The position numbers and the translations under genes were made by a program. The notes under the pieces were generated by a model, which searched no databases, was not told the DNA's origin, and was given only the letters and a program-made list of their open reading frames with translations. A DNA stretch of 64,000 nucleotides, from assembly GCF_033568475.1 (NCBI RefSeq), contig NC_133123.1:139268062-139332061 (forward strand), read 5' to 3'. The DNA is from Henckelia pumila (Eukaryota; Streptophyta; Magnoliopsida; Lamiales; Gesneriaceae). The first letter of the stretch is position 1; each line of letters starts with the position of its first letter. Positions 1 to 12,837 of the stretch are shown one piece after another.

Positions 1-2705
1 TCTTTTTGCGTCAATATAGTCATAGGCCTAGCTATTTCGGAAAATCTCTTGATGAAACGCCTATAATATCCAGCCAAACCCAAAAAACTACGAATCTCAG
101 AGACATTGGTTGGTCGAGACCAATTAAGAACAACTTCAATTTTACTAGGATCGACAGATACCCCTTGTGCGGATATCACATGTCCTATAAATAATACTCT
201 ATCCAACCAAAATTCACACTTAAAAAACTTCGCATATAATTGTGATGTTCTGAGTTTCTGAAGTACTAAGGTCAAATGTTCTTTATGCTCCTTCCTTGAC
301 TTAGAATAAATCAAAATGTCATCAATGAAAACGATAACAAATCGATCTATAAACTCCCGAAACACACGATTCATTAAATCCATAAAAACCGCTGGAGCAT
401 TAGTCAACCCGAAAGGCACAACTAAGAATTCATAATGTCCGTAACGCGTTCGAAATGCTGTCTTGGAAACATCTTTTTCTCGAACTCGAAGTTGATGATA
501 TCCAGAACGAAGATCAATTTTAGAATACACAGATGTACCCTGCAACTGATCAAACAAGTCATCAATTCGTGGCAAAGGATACTTATTCTTCACAGTAGCC
601 TGATTCAATTGCCGATAATCGATGCACATTCTCATCGTTCCGTCTTTCTTCTTCACAAACAAGACTGGAGCACCCCAAGGTGATACACTTGGTCTAATAT
701 AACCTTTTTCCAGCAAATCTTGCAATTGCGTCTTAAGTTCTTTCAATTCTGCTGGAGCTAATCGATATGGAGCTCGAAAAATAGGACTTGTCCCTGACAT
801 TAATTCAATGCTAAGATCTATTTCCCTTTGAGGCGGAAAACCCGGAATCTCATTAGGAAATACATCAGGAAAATCCTTAACGACAGGAATATCTAAAACT
901 TTTAATTTCTCTTCCTTCGTCGCATCAAGAGCATAAATCATAAATCCTTCATTTCCTATCGACAATAATCTAAACATTTCCATTGCCGATACTAATGGAA
1001 TGCGAGATTGTGAATCACTACCATAAAAATTCCACTTATTGTCATAATACGGTCTAAATCTCACAATGCCATGGAAACAATCAACCGTAGCTCTATAATT
1101 CATCAGTGTATCCATACCCAAGATACAGTCAAAATCAGACATAGCTAGTTTGATTAGATTGGTTATCATTATCTTATCCTCAAATCTAATCACACAATTC
1201 AAAACTATCTCATTAGACATCAAGAAAACACCAGCAGGAGTAGCAATAGACACAGTATCCAATAACGGAGTAAAAGCAATCTCATGCTCATCAGCAAATG
1301 TAACAGATAAAAATGAATGAGATGCTCCTGTGTCAATCAAGATACGTGCAGGATACTCAAAAATATAACAAATACATGCAATAACTCCCCCAGGTGCATC
1401 TTGTGCCTGATCCTGAGTCATAGCATGGACTTGAGCCTGCTGTGGACCTGGAAAACGCTGCTGACTCTGAGGAGATGGATACCTAGGCTACTGAGTGGAC
1501 TGTACTGGAATATAAGGCTGTGTAGGAGCAAACTGTGGTACAGGAGCATATGGTCTGAATGATGGTCGTCCAGAAAACTGGCCAAACTGTTGTGGCTGAA
1601 ATTGCTGTCTTCCAGCATTTGGACATACTCGAGACGAATGTCCAGCCTACCCACAAGTATAACAAGTTCCTGGAAATCCTGTACAATGTGCACTCAAATG
1701 CTTACCACCACATCTGTCACAGTACACCCTACCAGACAATCCAACTGAACTTTCTGCACGACTACCACTGGAACTCGATGAACTAGACTGCTGTTTCTTT
1801 TTAAATGGTTTCCCCTTAGCTTTAAACCAAGGCCTTTTCGCTTGCTGAGAAGATTGCGTAGGCTGATATGAAGGTAAACCCATTGGTGTCTGTGAGCTGC
1901 TTCCAGCTCCTTGAGGAACAGATGCTGGGATTGATTGTGGTTCACCCCTGAGTAGACTTGCTTCAATTTTCTTGGCCTTTTCTACTGCTTTCATATAAGT
2001 AGATGGAGTTTCAGTAGTCACCAAAGTATGGATCGTTCGTGTAAGCCCCTTCAGAAAATGTGAAAGCTTTGACCGATCATTCTTTGCAACATGTGGGACA
2101 TAAGGCAAAAGAGCAGAAAATTGAGAAGCATATTCAGCAACAGATTTATTGCCTTGCACCAACAGATTAAATTCGTCTTCTTTAGCAGAATAATAAGATG
2201 GTGGTGCATATTCTTGTGCAAACTGCTTACAAAATACTTCCCATGTGATTTTTTCACCAGAATCAGAAAATTTTTCTGCTGTTGTTTCCCACCAAAGTTG
2301 CGCTCGGTCTTTCAGTTGAAAAGGAACTAACTTCAGTCGAATATCATCAGGATATTCTAGTCCATTAAACATATTGTTGAGACTTTTCAACCAACTAGCA
2401 GCTTTCTCACTTCCTTCATTGCCAAAGAACTTTTGCGGACGCAACTCCTGAAATTGAGAAATTATTAATCGTATTCCTCCCATTTTCTCAGTCAATTGGG
2501 CTATTGGATCAGCCTCAGCCTGAACAGCTTTTCCCTTGTCAGGATTCACCCGTGGTTGTTCCACCTCTAAGTCCACATCTTTTGGAGGATGGACAGCTGG
2601 TCGACCACGTCTTCCCCTGACAATATCATCAAGATTTCTAACATTTTCCGCTGCAGACTCTTCTACAACTTCCTTCCCTTTTCTACCTCTTCCTCCTGGT
2701 GCCAT
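1..2705 (-). pseudogene. gag-pol: Element A gag-pol polyprotein, partial, two stop codons
   Basis: Gag starts at the ATG at 2705-2703, with a Retrotrans_gag-type core (motifs WWETT and FLKGL) and a CCHC zinc knuckle near 1660-1620. An in-frame TAG at 1649-1647 lies inside the knuckle and a second TAG is at 1490-1488. Beyond them the same frame stays open to base 1, encoding an aspartic protease (DTGASHSF, near 1350-1300), the RT motifs [13 protein letters not shown], the FIDDIL catalytic box near 310, and [11 protein letters not shown] at the edge. So gag and pol form one frame in this element with two nonsense changes, unlike G and H where an intron separates them. Mobilisation enzymes would not be made without readthrough. 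Confidence 0.88.
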
Positions 2706-2706
2706 T

Positions 2707-2892
2707 CTACAAGACACAAGGATTTAAATACAGGCAAAAATATCTTAACAAACAGAAAACTATGATAGGAACTCAGAGTTCTAATAGAATTCATAAACTA
2801 ATTCTAAAGCCAAGAACTACTGGTTCTAACAAATACGTTCAAAAATAAACACCACAAGTAAGTCACGTAAGAACAAGTAGTCACACACATAC
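2707..2892 (-). other. Possible leader intron of element A
   Basis: On the minus strand a GTATGT donor (2892-2887) and a pyrimidine-rich acceptor ending TTGTAG (2707) flank the leader. The acceptor ends one base before the gag ATG, the same arrangement seen in elements G and H. The donor is weaker than the GTAAGT of G and H. Inferred only. Confidence 0.4.
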
Positions 2893-2958
2893 GCAACCAT
2901 TTTGTTAGTGTCTAAACTCGAGTGTCCTAGACTCTAATTCGAGCATATCCCAGTATAC

Positions 2959-2970
2959 GCTCTGATACCA
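2959..2970 (-). other. Element A primer-binding site
   Basis: Minus strand reads TGGTATCAGAGC, complementary to the 3' end of plant initiator Met tRNA, the usual primer for chromoviruses and copia elements. It lies two bases from the LTR end at 2973, which fixes that boundary. Confidence 0.9.
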
Positions 2971-2972
2971 AA

Positions 2973-4784
2973 TGAAAGGGCCCGTGTCCTGATTTAATAT
3001 TTAATGATCAAACAACTAGGATTAATTAATGTAAACAGCGAAAACGAGTTAAAAATTTGCGTTTGGGCCTACAGAAATTTCGGCATGACCTATTCGTAAA
3101 TAGGACATCCCAAAAACCTGTACAACACAACCAGCAATATATACTCGAAAATAGAGTCACAACTCCAATTTACAAACCTATAGCCGCACTGGCCAGGACT
3201 AAACACATGCAGAGCCGGCAAGGCTCGATCACACAAATAACAATTCAAAACAAGGTCCAAAACTATTTATACAGATACACAGGGCATCACCCCGGCAAAT
3301 ATAAAACTCGCTAAACTGATATATATACATATATCTGGGAACTCGACTCCACGCTCGCCTCACTGGGTACCACTAGATGACGCTCCACCAGATGCGTCAA
3401 ATCCCCCTGGATAACCTACTATGGAATCACAAACAACCACAGCATAAAAAGAAAACAGGGGTCGGACCCCAGTACGACAAACTATAAAAATTACGACAAA
3501 TATAACTGACATGAATAAAATCAAGTACAATGCAATGAAATGCAATGTAATGCGTGACAGGTATCAATGAAATAAGGGATACCAAAAGGAGTCCAAATAA
3601 TCGTATCACAATAAACTCAGTGGCTACCCGTGCCAGGAACGCAGCAGACCTCGAATCATCACTGCTAATCCATACACGTAGCATCGGAGGCTGACAGGAG
3701 CGACCCGTCCAGCCTCATGCTGTCATCAGGAGTGTCGTACGTAGCATCGGAGGGCGACAGGAGCTACCTGTCCGTGCCTCATGCTATCTCAGGAGTGCAC
3801 TAAAACAATGTCACTCGCTCCATGATGACTCAACATATCTCAAGAGATCAATATCAATAGCAATCAAAGGAGTCAAGGCTCAACTTGCTATGTAAACTTG
3901 TAAATAAGTGAATGCAATCATATAATCCACGTAAGAACATAAAACACGTTATCACTCATTACAAAATACTTAATATCATTACATGCCATTATAGGCGTCG
4001 TAATATAAACAGCTCATACGTACCTCAACCAACACTTAATTACCACAGAAATATCTCAAGTAATATTCGAATACTCCAATCCTGTGAAAAACCATTTATT
4101 TCACATCAAAACATCTAAAACTTGATTTCAAGACTTCTAAAATTCAAAATTCCCAATAAAATAAATCTGGAAATTCGAAATAATGCTCCAATAATTTCTG
4201 AAAAATAGCCAATACCTCCAATCGAGTCCGATATAATACCTAAAATATTCGAATTAGAGGTCTAATCAACCGAAACCACAACCCCTTAAACTCCGGCGAC
4301 GATCGGACGGCGGCTAGGGGCGGCGAAGACGACGGCTGTCGGAATTCGAGCTTCGAGCGACGCGAGAAAACCTTACAATATTGGTACCAAAAGAAAGCTC
4401 TCGTTGAGAGGATTCCGGAACTATATTTACTTTTGAAATCCAGCCAAAAACGAAGGAGATACGAGCATTTGAAGCGACGGGAAAATTATGAAATGAAAAG
4501 GAAGAAGAAGACGACGCAGACGACGCAAATCTGGAGGAGAGAGAAACGGTGGTGTTTAATATATATTATTTATCATATATCTGTATATGTATATCCATAT
4601 CTAGTGTATTAGATATGTATTAGTTTAATGTGTGTCTTCTTTTCTTCATTCGGGGTTGGATCTTGACCCGATTTAAATTATTTCAACTCCTGTGTGATTT
4701 ATAAATATCGTCTATACACCGATATTTATTAATACATATTTGTAAAACACAAATTAATTAACATACGCATATCGGGTCCTTACA
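2973..4784 (-). repeat. Element A 5' LTR (1812 bp)
   Basis: Bounded by TG/CA: on the plus strand it begins TGAAAGGGCCC next to the primer site and ends GGTCCTTACA, after which element B coding sequence resumes. It holds a two-unit tandem repeat of period 63 at about 3676-3800 (units begin acgtagcatcgg). Short ORFs here look like chance. No second copy is in the window, so the outer boundary rests on where B resumes. Confidence 0.85.
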
Positions 4785-7700
4785 CCACCGTTCAGCAGAG
4801 GTTGCAGGGACAGGCTGCTGGGAGTTCTCATTTGAGGCCACGAGCTTCTGGCCAGGTGTTTGCCCTGAGACATGATCAGGCAGTGGAGGAGAATGAGAAA
4901 GTTATCGCAGGTACATTTCTGCTTTATGGTATACCTGCTCTTGTACTTATTGACACTGGTGCATTTCATTCCTTCATTTTTGCACGTTTTGTTAAGAGGC
5001 ATAAGTTACCATGCATTGCACTAGACGTAGTGATGTCTCTTTCTACTCCGACGGGCCAATCTGCTTTGGCTAAGCGTCTAGTGATGGTTTGCCCTTTAGA
5101 GTTCGAGGGGAACATTCTGTTAGCGAATCTCATGATTCTTGCGATGGACGACTTTGATTGTATTCTGGGAATAGATATGTTGACTACCTATCGAGCTTCA
5201 GTGGACTGCTACCAGAGATTAGTACGCTTTCATCCGGAGGGGAGTGATAGCTGGTTTTTCTATGGAGAGGGAGCGCGACCCCCGATGCCTTTGGTATCAG
5301 CTTTGAGAGCCTGTCGAGCTCTAGAGTCTGGCGGGTAAGGCTACCTTATCTATGCAGTTGATTTGTCCGCTGAGAGCATTGGGATAGAGAGTATTCCTGT
5401 TGTGGATGAATTTCCAGAAGTATTTCCTGATGAGATTTCGGGTTTTCCTCCTGTTAGGGAAGTCGAGTTTGGCATGGAGTTGATGCCGAGTACTTTGCCT
5501 ATTTCTCGAGCACCGTATCGTCTGGCTCCGTCAGAGATACGTGAGTTGAAGAATCAGCTACAGGATCTTTTGGACAAGGGGTACATTCGTCCTAGTGTAT
5601 CTCCTTGGGGAGCTCCTGTTCTTTTTGTAAAGAAGAAGGATGGGTCGAGCGGCTGTGCAGTGACTATCGGCAGCTGAATCGAGTCACTGTGAAGAACAAG
5701 TATCTTTTGCCTCGTATTGATGACTTGTTTGATCAGCTGCAGGGCACTTCAGTTTACTCCAAGATTGACTTGAGATCTGGGTATCATTAGTTGAGAGTCC
5801 GAGATCAGGACGTAGCCAAGACTGCATTCCGTACTCGCTATGGGCATTACGAGTTTCTAGTAATGCCATTTGGTTTGACTAATGCGCCGGCTATATTCAT
5901 GGACCTGATGAACCGTGTCTTCAGGGAGAATTTGGACAAGTTTGTCGTGGTCTTCATTGACGACATCTTGGTGTATTCGCGTAATATGGAAGAGCATGTT
6001 TCTCACTTGCGGTTGGTACTGCAGACTCTTCGAGATGAGCAGTTATACGCCAAGCTGAGCAAGTGTGAGTTCTGGATGGATCGAGTAGTCTTTCTTGGCC
6101 ATATCATATCCAGGGAGGGGATTTCTGTTGATCCAAACAAGATTGAGGCGGTGCTTAATTGGTCGCATCCGACGACAGTTGCTGAGATCCGTAGTTTTCT
6201 GGGTCTAGCAGGATATTATCGTCGCTTCATTCTGAATTTCTCTCAGCTAGCTCGACCGTTAACGCAACTTTCTCGCAAGGGTGTGGATTTCGAGTGGTCC
6301 TCCGAGTGTGAGGAGAACTTCTGTGAGCTTTGACGGAGGTTGACTTCTGCGCCAGTGTTGGCATTACTGTCAGGATCTGGAGGGTATGTGGTATACACTG
6401 ATGCTTCTCTTCAGGGGTTAGGTTGTGTTCTGACTCATAATGGGCATGTGATTGCATACGCTTTTAGACAGCTGAAGCTTCACGAGGACAACTACCCAGT
6501 CCATGATTTGGAGTTAGCAGCCATTGTGTTCGCTTTGAAGATCTGGCGTCATTATCTGTATGGCGAGAAATTTGAGATCTTCACCTACCATAAGAGTCTC
6601 AAGTATTTTTTCATTCGGGCGGAGTTGAACATGAGGCAGAGAAGTTGGATGGACTTGCTTAAAGACTATGATTGCGAGATTAAGTACCATCCGGGAGCTG
6701 CTAATCTCACCGTTGATGCATTGAGTTGCAAGGTGCGACTATCTGCACTTCAGACTTGTTCGATGTCTAGTGCGATCAGTGAATGTTGTACTTCAGGATA
6801 TACTTTCAAGCATAAGAAAGGTATGCAGAGTATCCAGATGTTTGCGATATTATCTGAGAAACCTTTGTATTCGCGGATTCGAGATGCTCAGATGTCTGAT
6901 TCGAAGACCCAGCGTTTAGCTCGTCTAGCTAACGAGGGTAGCTCGTCTGGATTTCATTATCAGTCAGATGGCTTTCTGTGTTTGTCTGGTAGGCTTGTGA
7001 TTCCGCAGGATGTAGAGTTGCGAGATGAGATTTTGTCTCAGGCGCATCGCACTAAGTTGAGTATTCATCCTGGGAGCAACAAGATGTACAAGGATCTACG
7101 TACTCGTTTTTGATGGAAGGAAATGAAACGCAGTGTTTATCAGTTTGTTTCGAGATGTTTGGTGTGTCAACAGGTCAAGGCAGAGCACCGACGACCTGGA
7201 GGATTGCTTCACAGTCTGCCTATTCCTGAATGGAAATGGGAGTTTATCACAATGGACTTTGTGACCCATTTGCCGGTATCCCCGAGGAACTGTGATGCTA
7301 TCTGGGTTGTGGTGGACCGACTCACCAAGTCAGCGCATTTCATTGCCTATAGCCGGGAGTACAATGTGGATCGTGTGGCTCGGTTGTACATTCAGGAGAT
7401 CGTTCGACTTCATGGAGTGCCTGTGAGCATTGTCAGCGATCGGGACCCCAGGTTTACTTCTAGATTCTGGGGGAGTGTTCAGCGTGCGATGGGTACTACT
7501 CTCAGTTTGAGTACTGCCTATCATCCAGAGACTGATGGTCAGTCAGAGCGCACTATCCGTACTTTGGAGGATATGCTTAGAGCGTGCGTCATGGATTTTG
7601 GCTCAGCTTGGCAGGATCATTTGCCATTGATCGAGTTCGCGTACAACAACAACTATCATACTAGCATTGGGATGACACCTTTTAAGGTGTTGTACGGACT

Positions 7701-8289
7701 ACGTTGTCGTACTCCAATTTTCTGGGAAGAAGTGGGGGAGAGACAGGCTGAGGGGCCAGAGTTAATCCAGCAAGCTACAGACATTGTTGATCAGATTAAG
7801 AAACGGATTAAAATTGCACAAGATCGTCAGGTCAGCTATGCTAACACTAAGCGTAGGCCTTTGCAGTTCGATGTCGGGGAGAGGGTGTTTCTGAGAGTGT
7901 CACCTTTTCGCAAAATTATCAGATTTGGCCTTAAGGGCAAGTTGTCTCCCAAATTTATCGGTCCGTTTGAGATCTTGGAGAGCATTGGCGATTTGGCTTA
8001 TCGACTAGCTTTGCCACCGCATCTTTATAGTATTCACGACGTGTTCCACATATCTCTGTTGCGACGATATGTGGCGGATGAGTCTCATATTCTGCAGCGG
8101 TCTGAGGTTCAGGTGAGCAAGGATTTGACCTATGTTGAGGAACCTATTCGTATCCTGGATCATAAAGATAAGTTCTTGCGAAACAAAGTCATTCCTTTGG
8201 TTTTAGTTCAATGGCAGCGCCGAGGCACTGAGGAAGCTACTTGGGAGCTTGAGGACAGGATGCGTGAATATCATCCTGAGTTGTTTTGA
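4785..8289 (+). pseudogene. pol: Element B pol polyprotein, decayed
   Basis: Domains in order: aspartic protease (IDTGAFHSF near 4950), RT ([13 protein letters not shown] near 5610, FIDDIL near 5960), RNase H ([10 protein letters not shown] near 6395, DHK changed to YHK near 6590), integrase with a CLVC zinc knuckle half (near 7160), catalytic region ([17 protein letters not shown], about 7250-7560) and a C-terminal chromodomain ending EEATWELEDRMREY. Breaks: stop codons at 5336-5338, 5788-5790, 6331-6333 and 7111-7113, plus a one-base deletion near 5650 after KKKDGS. Between the breaks the protein is well preserved. The terminal stop is at 8287-8289. It cannot make full-length Pol. Confidence 0.9.
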
Positions 8290-8410
8290 TTTCATTCTTA
8301 AGTTGTATTCAGTTGCAAACTCTGTAAACGTTTGATTTGAATAAAGAATGTTTCTGATTTCTGTATTACATTCGGTACTTAAGATCTGATTTTGAGGACG
8401 AAATATCTTA

Positions 8411-8422
8411 AGTAGGGGAGAA
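8411..8422 (+). other. Element B polypurine tract
   Basis: AGTAGGGGAGAA immediately precedes the 3' LTR start TGTAGTAGCCCG, as expected for the plus-strand primer. The 120 bases between the pol stop and this tract show nothing else. Confidence 0.85.
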
Positions 8423-8496
8423 TGTAGTAGCCCGTAACCAAAATCAGTGATTAAGGGATTAATCAACGCTAATTAAATAGATTGGGGTACCGGACG

Positions 8497-8706
8497 GATC
8501 GGAAGCTCCGATGCAGGATCGGACATTCCGATCGAGATCGGAAGCTCCGATGCAAGATCGGAAGCTCCGATGGTATTACGTCAGGCATGACGTGTGGCAG
8601 GATCGGAAGCTCCGATCGCCCCTATCCGAAGTCAACCAGTGATATTTTGACACGTGGCAGATAACGATGTTCGGAAGCTCCGATGGCAGGATCGGAGGTT
8701 CCGATC
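8497..8706 (+). promoter_or_regulatory. Seven-unit palindrome array with bZIP-type sites in element B U3
   Basis: Seven copies of the palindrome GATCGGA-agc-TCCGATC or close variants at 8497, 8517, 8536, 8556, 8601, 8671 and 8690. Between them lie TACGTCAggcATGACGT (8577-8592, a palindrome of as-1-like TGACG cores) and GACACGTGGCAG (8649-8660, G-box/ABRE-like). The array ends five bases before the TATA box, the place where LTR enhancers usually lie. Binding by bZIP factors is inferred from the motif. Confidence 0.65.
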
Positions 8707-8710
8707 GATG

Positions 8711-8720
8711 TCTATAAATA
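8711..8720 (+). promoter_or_regulatory. TATA box of element B LTR
   Basis: TCTATAAATA directly downstream of the palindrome array and about 290 bases into the LTR; the transcription start would be about 30 bases further on. In the 3' LTR it could drive outward transcription. Confidence 0.65.
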
Positions 8721-9708
8721 GAAGGCTGAGGCTTCACTTTCAATTGCCAGTTCCGAGAATCCTTCTCTATTCCAGGCATATCTGAGTAGTTCTAGTCTTC
8801 ATAGGCTTGACCCGGGGGTTGGCGAGGCGTTCGATAGTCGTAGCGGAGTTGTGCCCAAGTTCTGGAGGCATCGACATCAAAGGGCTAACGACGGACGAAG
8901 GTATAGCTTTTGCTTCCTATAAATATTTAGGAGTATACAATAGCTTAGTTAAGACTTTTAGAGCGCTATAATGATAGTAGTATCATTTGGCAGTGTAGAG
9001 CAGACTATAGGCGTGGACCTAGAGTTGGTAGAGCTTGCACTGATTTGAGGTACGAAAGTACTGTTCGAGATATCCTGACTGAGTATGCATGTATTATGTG
9101 ACTGCATGGTTTATATGTCATTGATTTATGCTGCATTTATTTGCATACTGAGCTATCTCCTTCGAGATGTCTATTAGTAGGGTTGTACCCTATCCTGTTA
9201 GTGGATGGACTTCCATGGCTTTGGGTTCGATAAATCCACTGGTATTATGGTATGAGAGCCACCTCCTGAAGCGACGGCACAACGTGCTACATACCAAGGC
9301 TCGGTCTGTCTCTGTTATCTGATTCTTGACCTCGAGTTATAGGGAGTTCACTTTGCATGCATGTATACTCATACTCTCGTGCTGAGCATTTTATGCTCAC
9401 GTCTCGTACTCTGTGTTTCTGGACACTCTATTCCATGGGGCAGGTTTGCGATTGGATGAGGCGGGTGGATCCAAGAGGGGCTAGGCAGTGGTTGGCCAGC
9501 TGGAGCTTCGCCTAGGTTTTATTCTGTTGTTATTTGGATTGATACAGCTATTCGATCTGGTTGTATAATATTTGGGTATTTACAGATTCCTTTACTTGGG
9601 ATTGTATAATATCTATGGTTTCCGCAGTTTTATTCTGATATCCGTTTAATTAAGTTAATTGCATGCCTAAGTTCTGTTTAGTAGGTGATCCAGGTAAGGG
9701 TCACTACA

Positions 9709-12707
9709 GAGTAGCTGCCATGTATTTTGCCTCCGTTGTAGATAATGCCACAACTGTTTGCAGTTTTGAAACCCAGCTGACTGCACCTCCTGCAACTGTA
9801 AACACATAACCTGTAGTAGATTTTCTCTTATTTGGATCACCCGCATAGTCTTAATCCACATAGCCCCTGAGTGTAAGATCTGATCCTCCAAAACATAATG
9901 CAACATTTGAGGTACCCTTAATGTATCTAAGGATCCTCTTAACTGTGTTCCAATGCTCTTGTCCAGGATTCGCCATATATCGACTGACTGCTCCCACTGC
10001 TTGTGAAATGTTTGGTCTTGTACAAATCATGACGAACATTAAACTTCCCACTGCTGATGCATACGGTACTCGAGACATCTCCATCTTCTCTGCTTCACTG
10101 CTAGGACACATCTCAGAAGATAACTTGAAGTTAATAGGAAGAGTGGTTGAAACTGGCTTACTATCTTGCATGTTGAAGCGTTGCAAGAATTTATTCAAAT
10201 AATTTTTCTGGAAAAGCCAAATCTTTCTATTGCTTTTGTCTCGATGAACTTGCATCCCTAGAATCTTGTTTGCTGGTCCCAAGTCCTTCGTATCAAATTC
10301 CCTAGCCAACTGTGCCTTCAATTCTTGGACCCGATCTTTGTTGGGGCCTGCTACCAACATGTCGTCCACGTACAACAACAAATAGATATAATCATCATTA
10401 CCAGACCTCTTGAAATACGTACAAGGGTCTGCACTGAGTCTGTTGTACCCAAGGCTCATGATATAGAAATCAAATCTCTTGTACCAACACCTCGGCGCCT
10501 GTTTCAGACCGTACAAAAATTTATTCAACCTACAAACCAAGCTCTCTTTGCCTTTTTCTGCAAAACCTTCTGGCTGGAGCATATAGATTTCTTCTTCAAG
10601 ATCGCCATGAAGAAATGTTGTTTTTACATCTAGTTGTTCTAGATGTAGGTCAAACACCGCACACAATGCCAATACTACCCTGACTGTTGAAAGTCGAACT
10701 ACAAGAGAAAATATCTCATTGAAGTCAATACCTTCTTTTTGAGCGTATCCTTTGACAACCAATCTTGCATGATACCGCTCCACTTGGTTATTGCCATCAC
10801 GCTTGATCTTGTAGACCCATCTGTTACCGATAGCTTTCCTCCCTCGTGGTAGTGTAACAAGATCCCAAGTTTATTTATGTCCAATGCTTCCAATTCTTCC
10901 TGCATCGCTGTCATCCACAGGGATACATCCGAGCTTTGAGTAGCCTCATGGAAACTCGATGGCTCACCATCCTCTATTAATAGACATTATGCAATGTTGC
11001 TTTCGGTGACATAATCTAAAAGCCAACCTGGTGGTCTTCTCTCGAGTTGACTGCCTCACTTTGGAAACCTCTAACTCAACTTGTTCTTGTACCTCGTGCT
11101 CTGGTACTGCTTCACAAGAAACTTGATTTTCGTCTGTCTTATTTTCCACCTGAATGATAGTAGTTTTTGAATTTTGTGTACCTTTGTCTCCCTTCACTTT
11201 ATCTTCCTCGAAGATAACATCTCTGCTGATGATAAGCTTGAGGACAGTAGGATCCCACAAGCGAAACCCCTTCACTCCATTAGCATAGCCCAAGAAGATG
11301 CACTTTCTGGATTTGGAATCCAACTTTGATCTTTCTTGTTCATTGTACAATACGTATACCGGACTTCCAAATGTATGTAACCGAGAATAATCAGCTGGCT
11401 TTCCATTCCACACCTCCATCGGAGTCTTCAAATCAATTGCCATTGAAGGAGAACGTTTGATTATGTAAGAAGTGGTTTTGACTGCTTCTGCCCAAAATGG
11501 CTTTGGTAGACCCTCATTACTCAACATGTCCCTTGTTCTGTCCAACAAAGTTCTGTTCATCCGCTCCGCCACTCCATTTTGCTGAGGCGTGTAAGCCGTC
11601 ATGAACTGTCTTTTCATGCCATCATGCTGGCAAAATGCATCAAATTCATCACTGGTATATTCTCCTCCATTGTCAGTCCTCAAACACTTGATTTTCTTGT
11701 CAGAATCAAGTTCAACCCGCTCTTTGAAAACTTTGAAGACTTCAAAAACATCTGACTCTTTCTTGATTGGATACACCCAACATCTCCTGGAGAAATCATC
11801 CATAAACGAGACAAAGTATTTCGCTCCTCCTAGGGATACCACCGGTGCTTGCCAAACATCAGAATGAATCGGCTCCAATATTCCTTTGCTCTTGGCAGTA
11901 AATGTGCCAAACATCAATCTGTGTTTTTTTACTGGTAACACAATGCTCACAAAAGGGTAGAGTCACTTTTGTAAGCCCCGACAACAACTTCCGTTCTGAG
12001 AGAATCTTCATTCCTCATTCTGACATATGCCCGAGATTTCTATGCCACAACACTGTTGATTCTTCTCCCGAACCAATTGATGCAACAGCTAGTTCCGTCT
12101 CTTTGCGTGTTTCCCCCAACAATACATACATATTTGCAGCAACATTTTTCGTCTTCATAACCACAAGCGCTCCTTTCACAATCATCATGATCCCTTTCTC
12201 GATACGGGTTTTGCACCCAATATCATCCAATTGCCCCAAAGACAAAAGATTCTTTGTCAGGTCCTTCACATGTCGTACCTCCTGTATGGTGTGAATAGTA
12301 CAATCAAACATTTTAATTTTTATGATACGGACCCCAGTGATTTTCAAGGCATGATCATTTCCCATAAATACAGATCCTCCCGAGACTGGTTCATACTGGT
12401 TGAACCATTCTCTCCTTGATGTAATATGCCACGTCGCTCCTGAATCCATAATCCATGCATCACAAAATTTGTGTCTGCCTTCCGCAACTGTTTCTACTTC
12501 GCTGAATAATATTTCACCACTGCCTGAAGTACTGGCCACATTTTCTTGAGATATTTTCTCATTCTACTTTTGATCGTCCGTGACGTCCGCCGGTCTATCT
12601 CCAATAGCTGCCAAGCAACGCTTCTTTGTTAGAATTTCTTACACCTTCAATTTCCACAGCAAAACATTGCTCCCATTGAACTTTTCTATCTCGTATTTTG
12701 CCGACAT
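9709..12707 (-). pseudogene. gag-pol: Element C gag-pol, gag internally deleted, decayed
   Basis: Gag starts at ATG 12707-12705 (MSAKYEIEKFNGSN), but after about 50 codons it runs straight into the protease leader, so most of gag, including any zinc knuckle, is missing; there are stops near 12640 and 12565. The protease motif DSGATWHIT is near 12445. Integrase has HRNLGH...CEHC zinc residues, DVW, LRTDNGGEY and a NGVAERMNRT motif (11950-11400). RT has YVDDMLV near 10360, and RNase H begins near 9870. Breaks: stop at 12015-12017, extra A in a run near 11930, extra base near 11045, stop near 10988, lost base near 10870, stop at 9851-9853. Non-functional. Confidence 0.88.
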
Positions 12708-12822
12708 CTTGACTACAAGAATTCTGCCTTATAAAATCTTAAAAAAATCTTTTATGATGTGGAAGATCAGTCACAGCTGCAACCACAGAGCATAATTAGA
12801 ATTTTAAGAAATTTTATGCCAA

Positions 12823-12835
12823 GGCTCTGATACCA
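12823..12835 (-). other. Element C primer-binding site
   Basis: Minus strand TGGTATCAGAGCC, initiator-Met-tRNA type, two bases from the LTR boundary at 12838. The 12708-12822 leader holds no other clear feature. Confidence 0.9.
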
Positions 12836-12837
12836 CT

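Larger units (their letters stand above)
1..4784 (-). mobile_element. Element A: Ty3/gypsy Tekay-like chromovirus, 5' part
   Basis: Minus-strand LTR retrotransposon running off the left edge. From right to left it has a 5' LTR (2973-4784), a primer site (2959-2970), gag (from 2705), protease and reverse transcriptase up to the RT/RNase H junction at base 1. The rest of pol and the 3' LTR lie outside. It is inserted in element B: bases from 4785 continue the B polyprotein linker. The expected 5-bp target duplication would be ccacc (4785-4789), but its partner is outside the window. RT motifs and the gag layout resemble the Tekay/Del group; the lineage is by recall, without a tree. Confidence 0.9.
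4785..9708 (+). mobile_element. Element B: Ty3/gypsy Tekay-like chromovirus, 3' part
   Basis: Plus-strand element seen from the gag/protease linker to the end of the 3' LTR. Its 5' LTR and gag must lie left of element A, outside the window. Order: protease, RT, RNase H, integrase, chromodomain, polypurine tract, 3' LTR. It sits in the RNase H coding region of element C, whose frame resumes at 9709; gagta (9709-9713) is the candidate target duplication. Several nonsense codons make it older than G. Confidence 0.9.
8423..9708 (+). repeat. Element B 3' LTR (1286 bp)
   Basis: Begins TGTAGTAGCCCG after the polypurine tract and ends GGTCACTACA where copia coding sequence resumes. Contains a seven-unit palindrome array, a TATA box and, further down, a short conserved block (CTGAGCAT... 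about 9380) also typical of Tekay LTRs. The start is firm; the end rests on the copia frame. Confidence 0.87.

Noticed and set aside
2959..2970. tRNA-like matches at the primer sites
   Set aside because: Only 12-17 bases complementary to tRNA 3' ends, with no cloverleaf; they are primer-binding sites, not tRNA genes.
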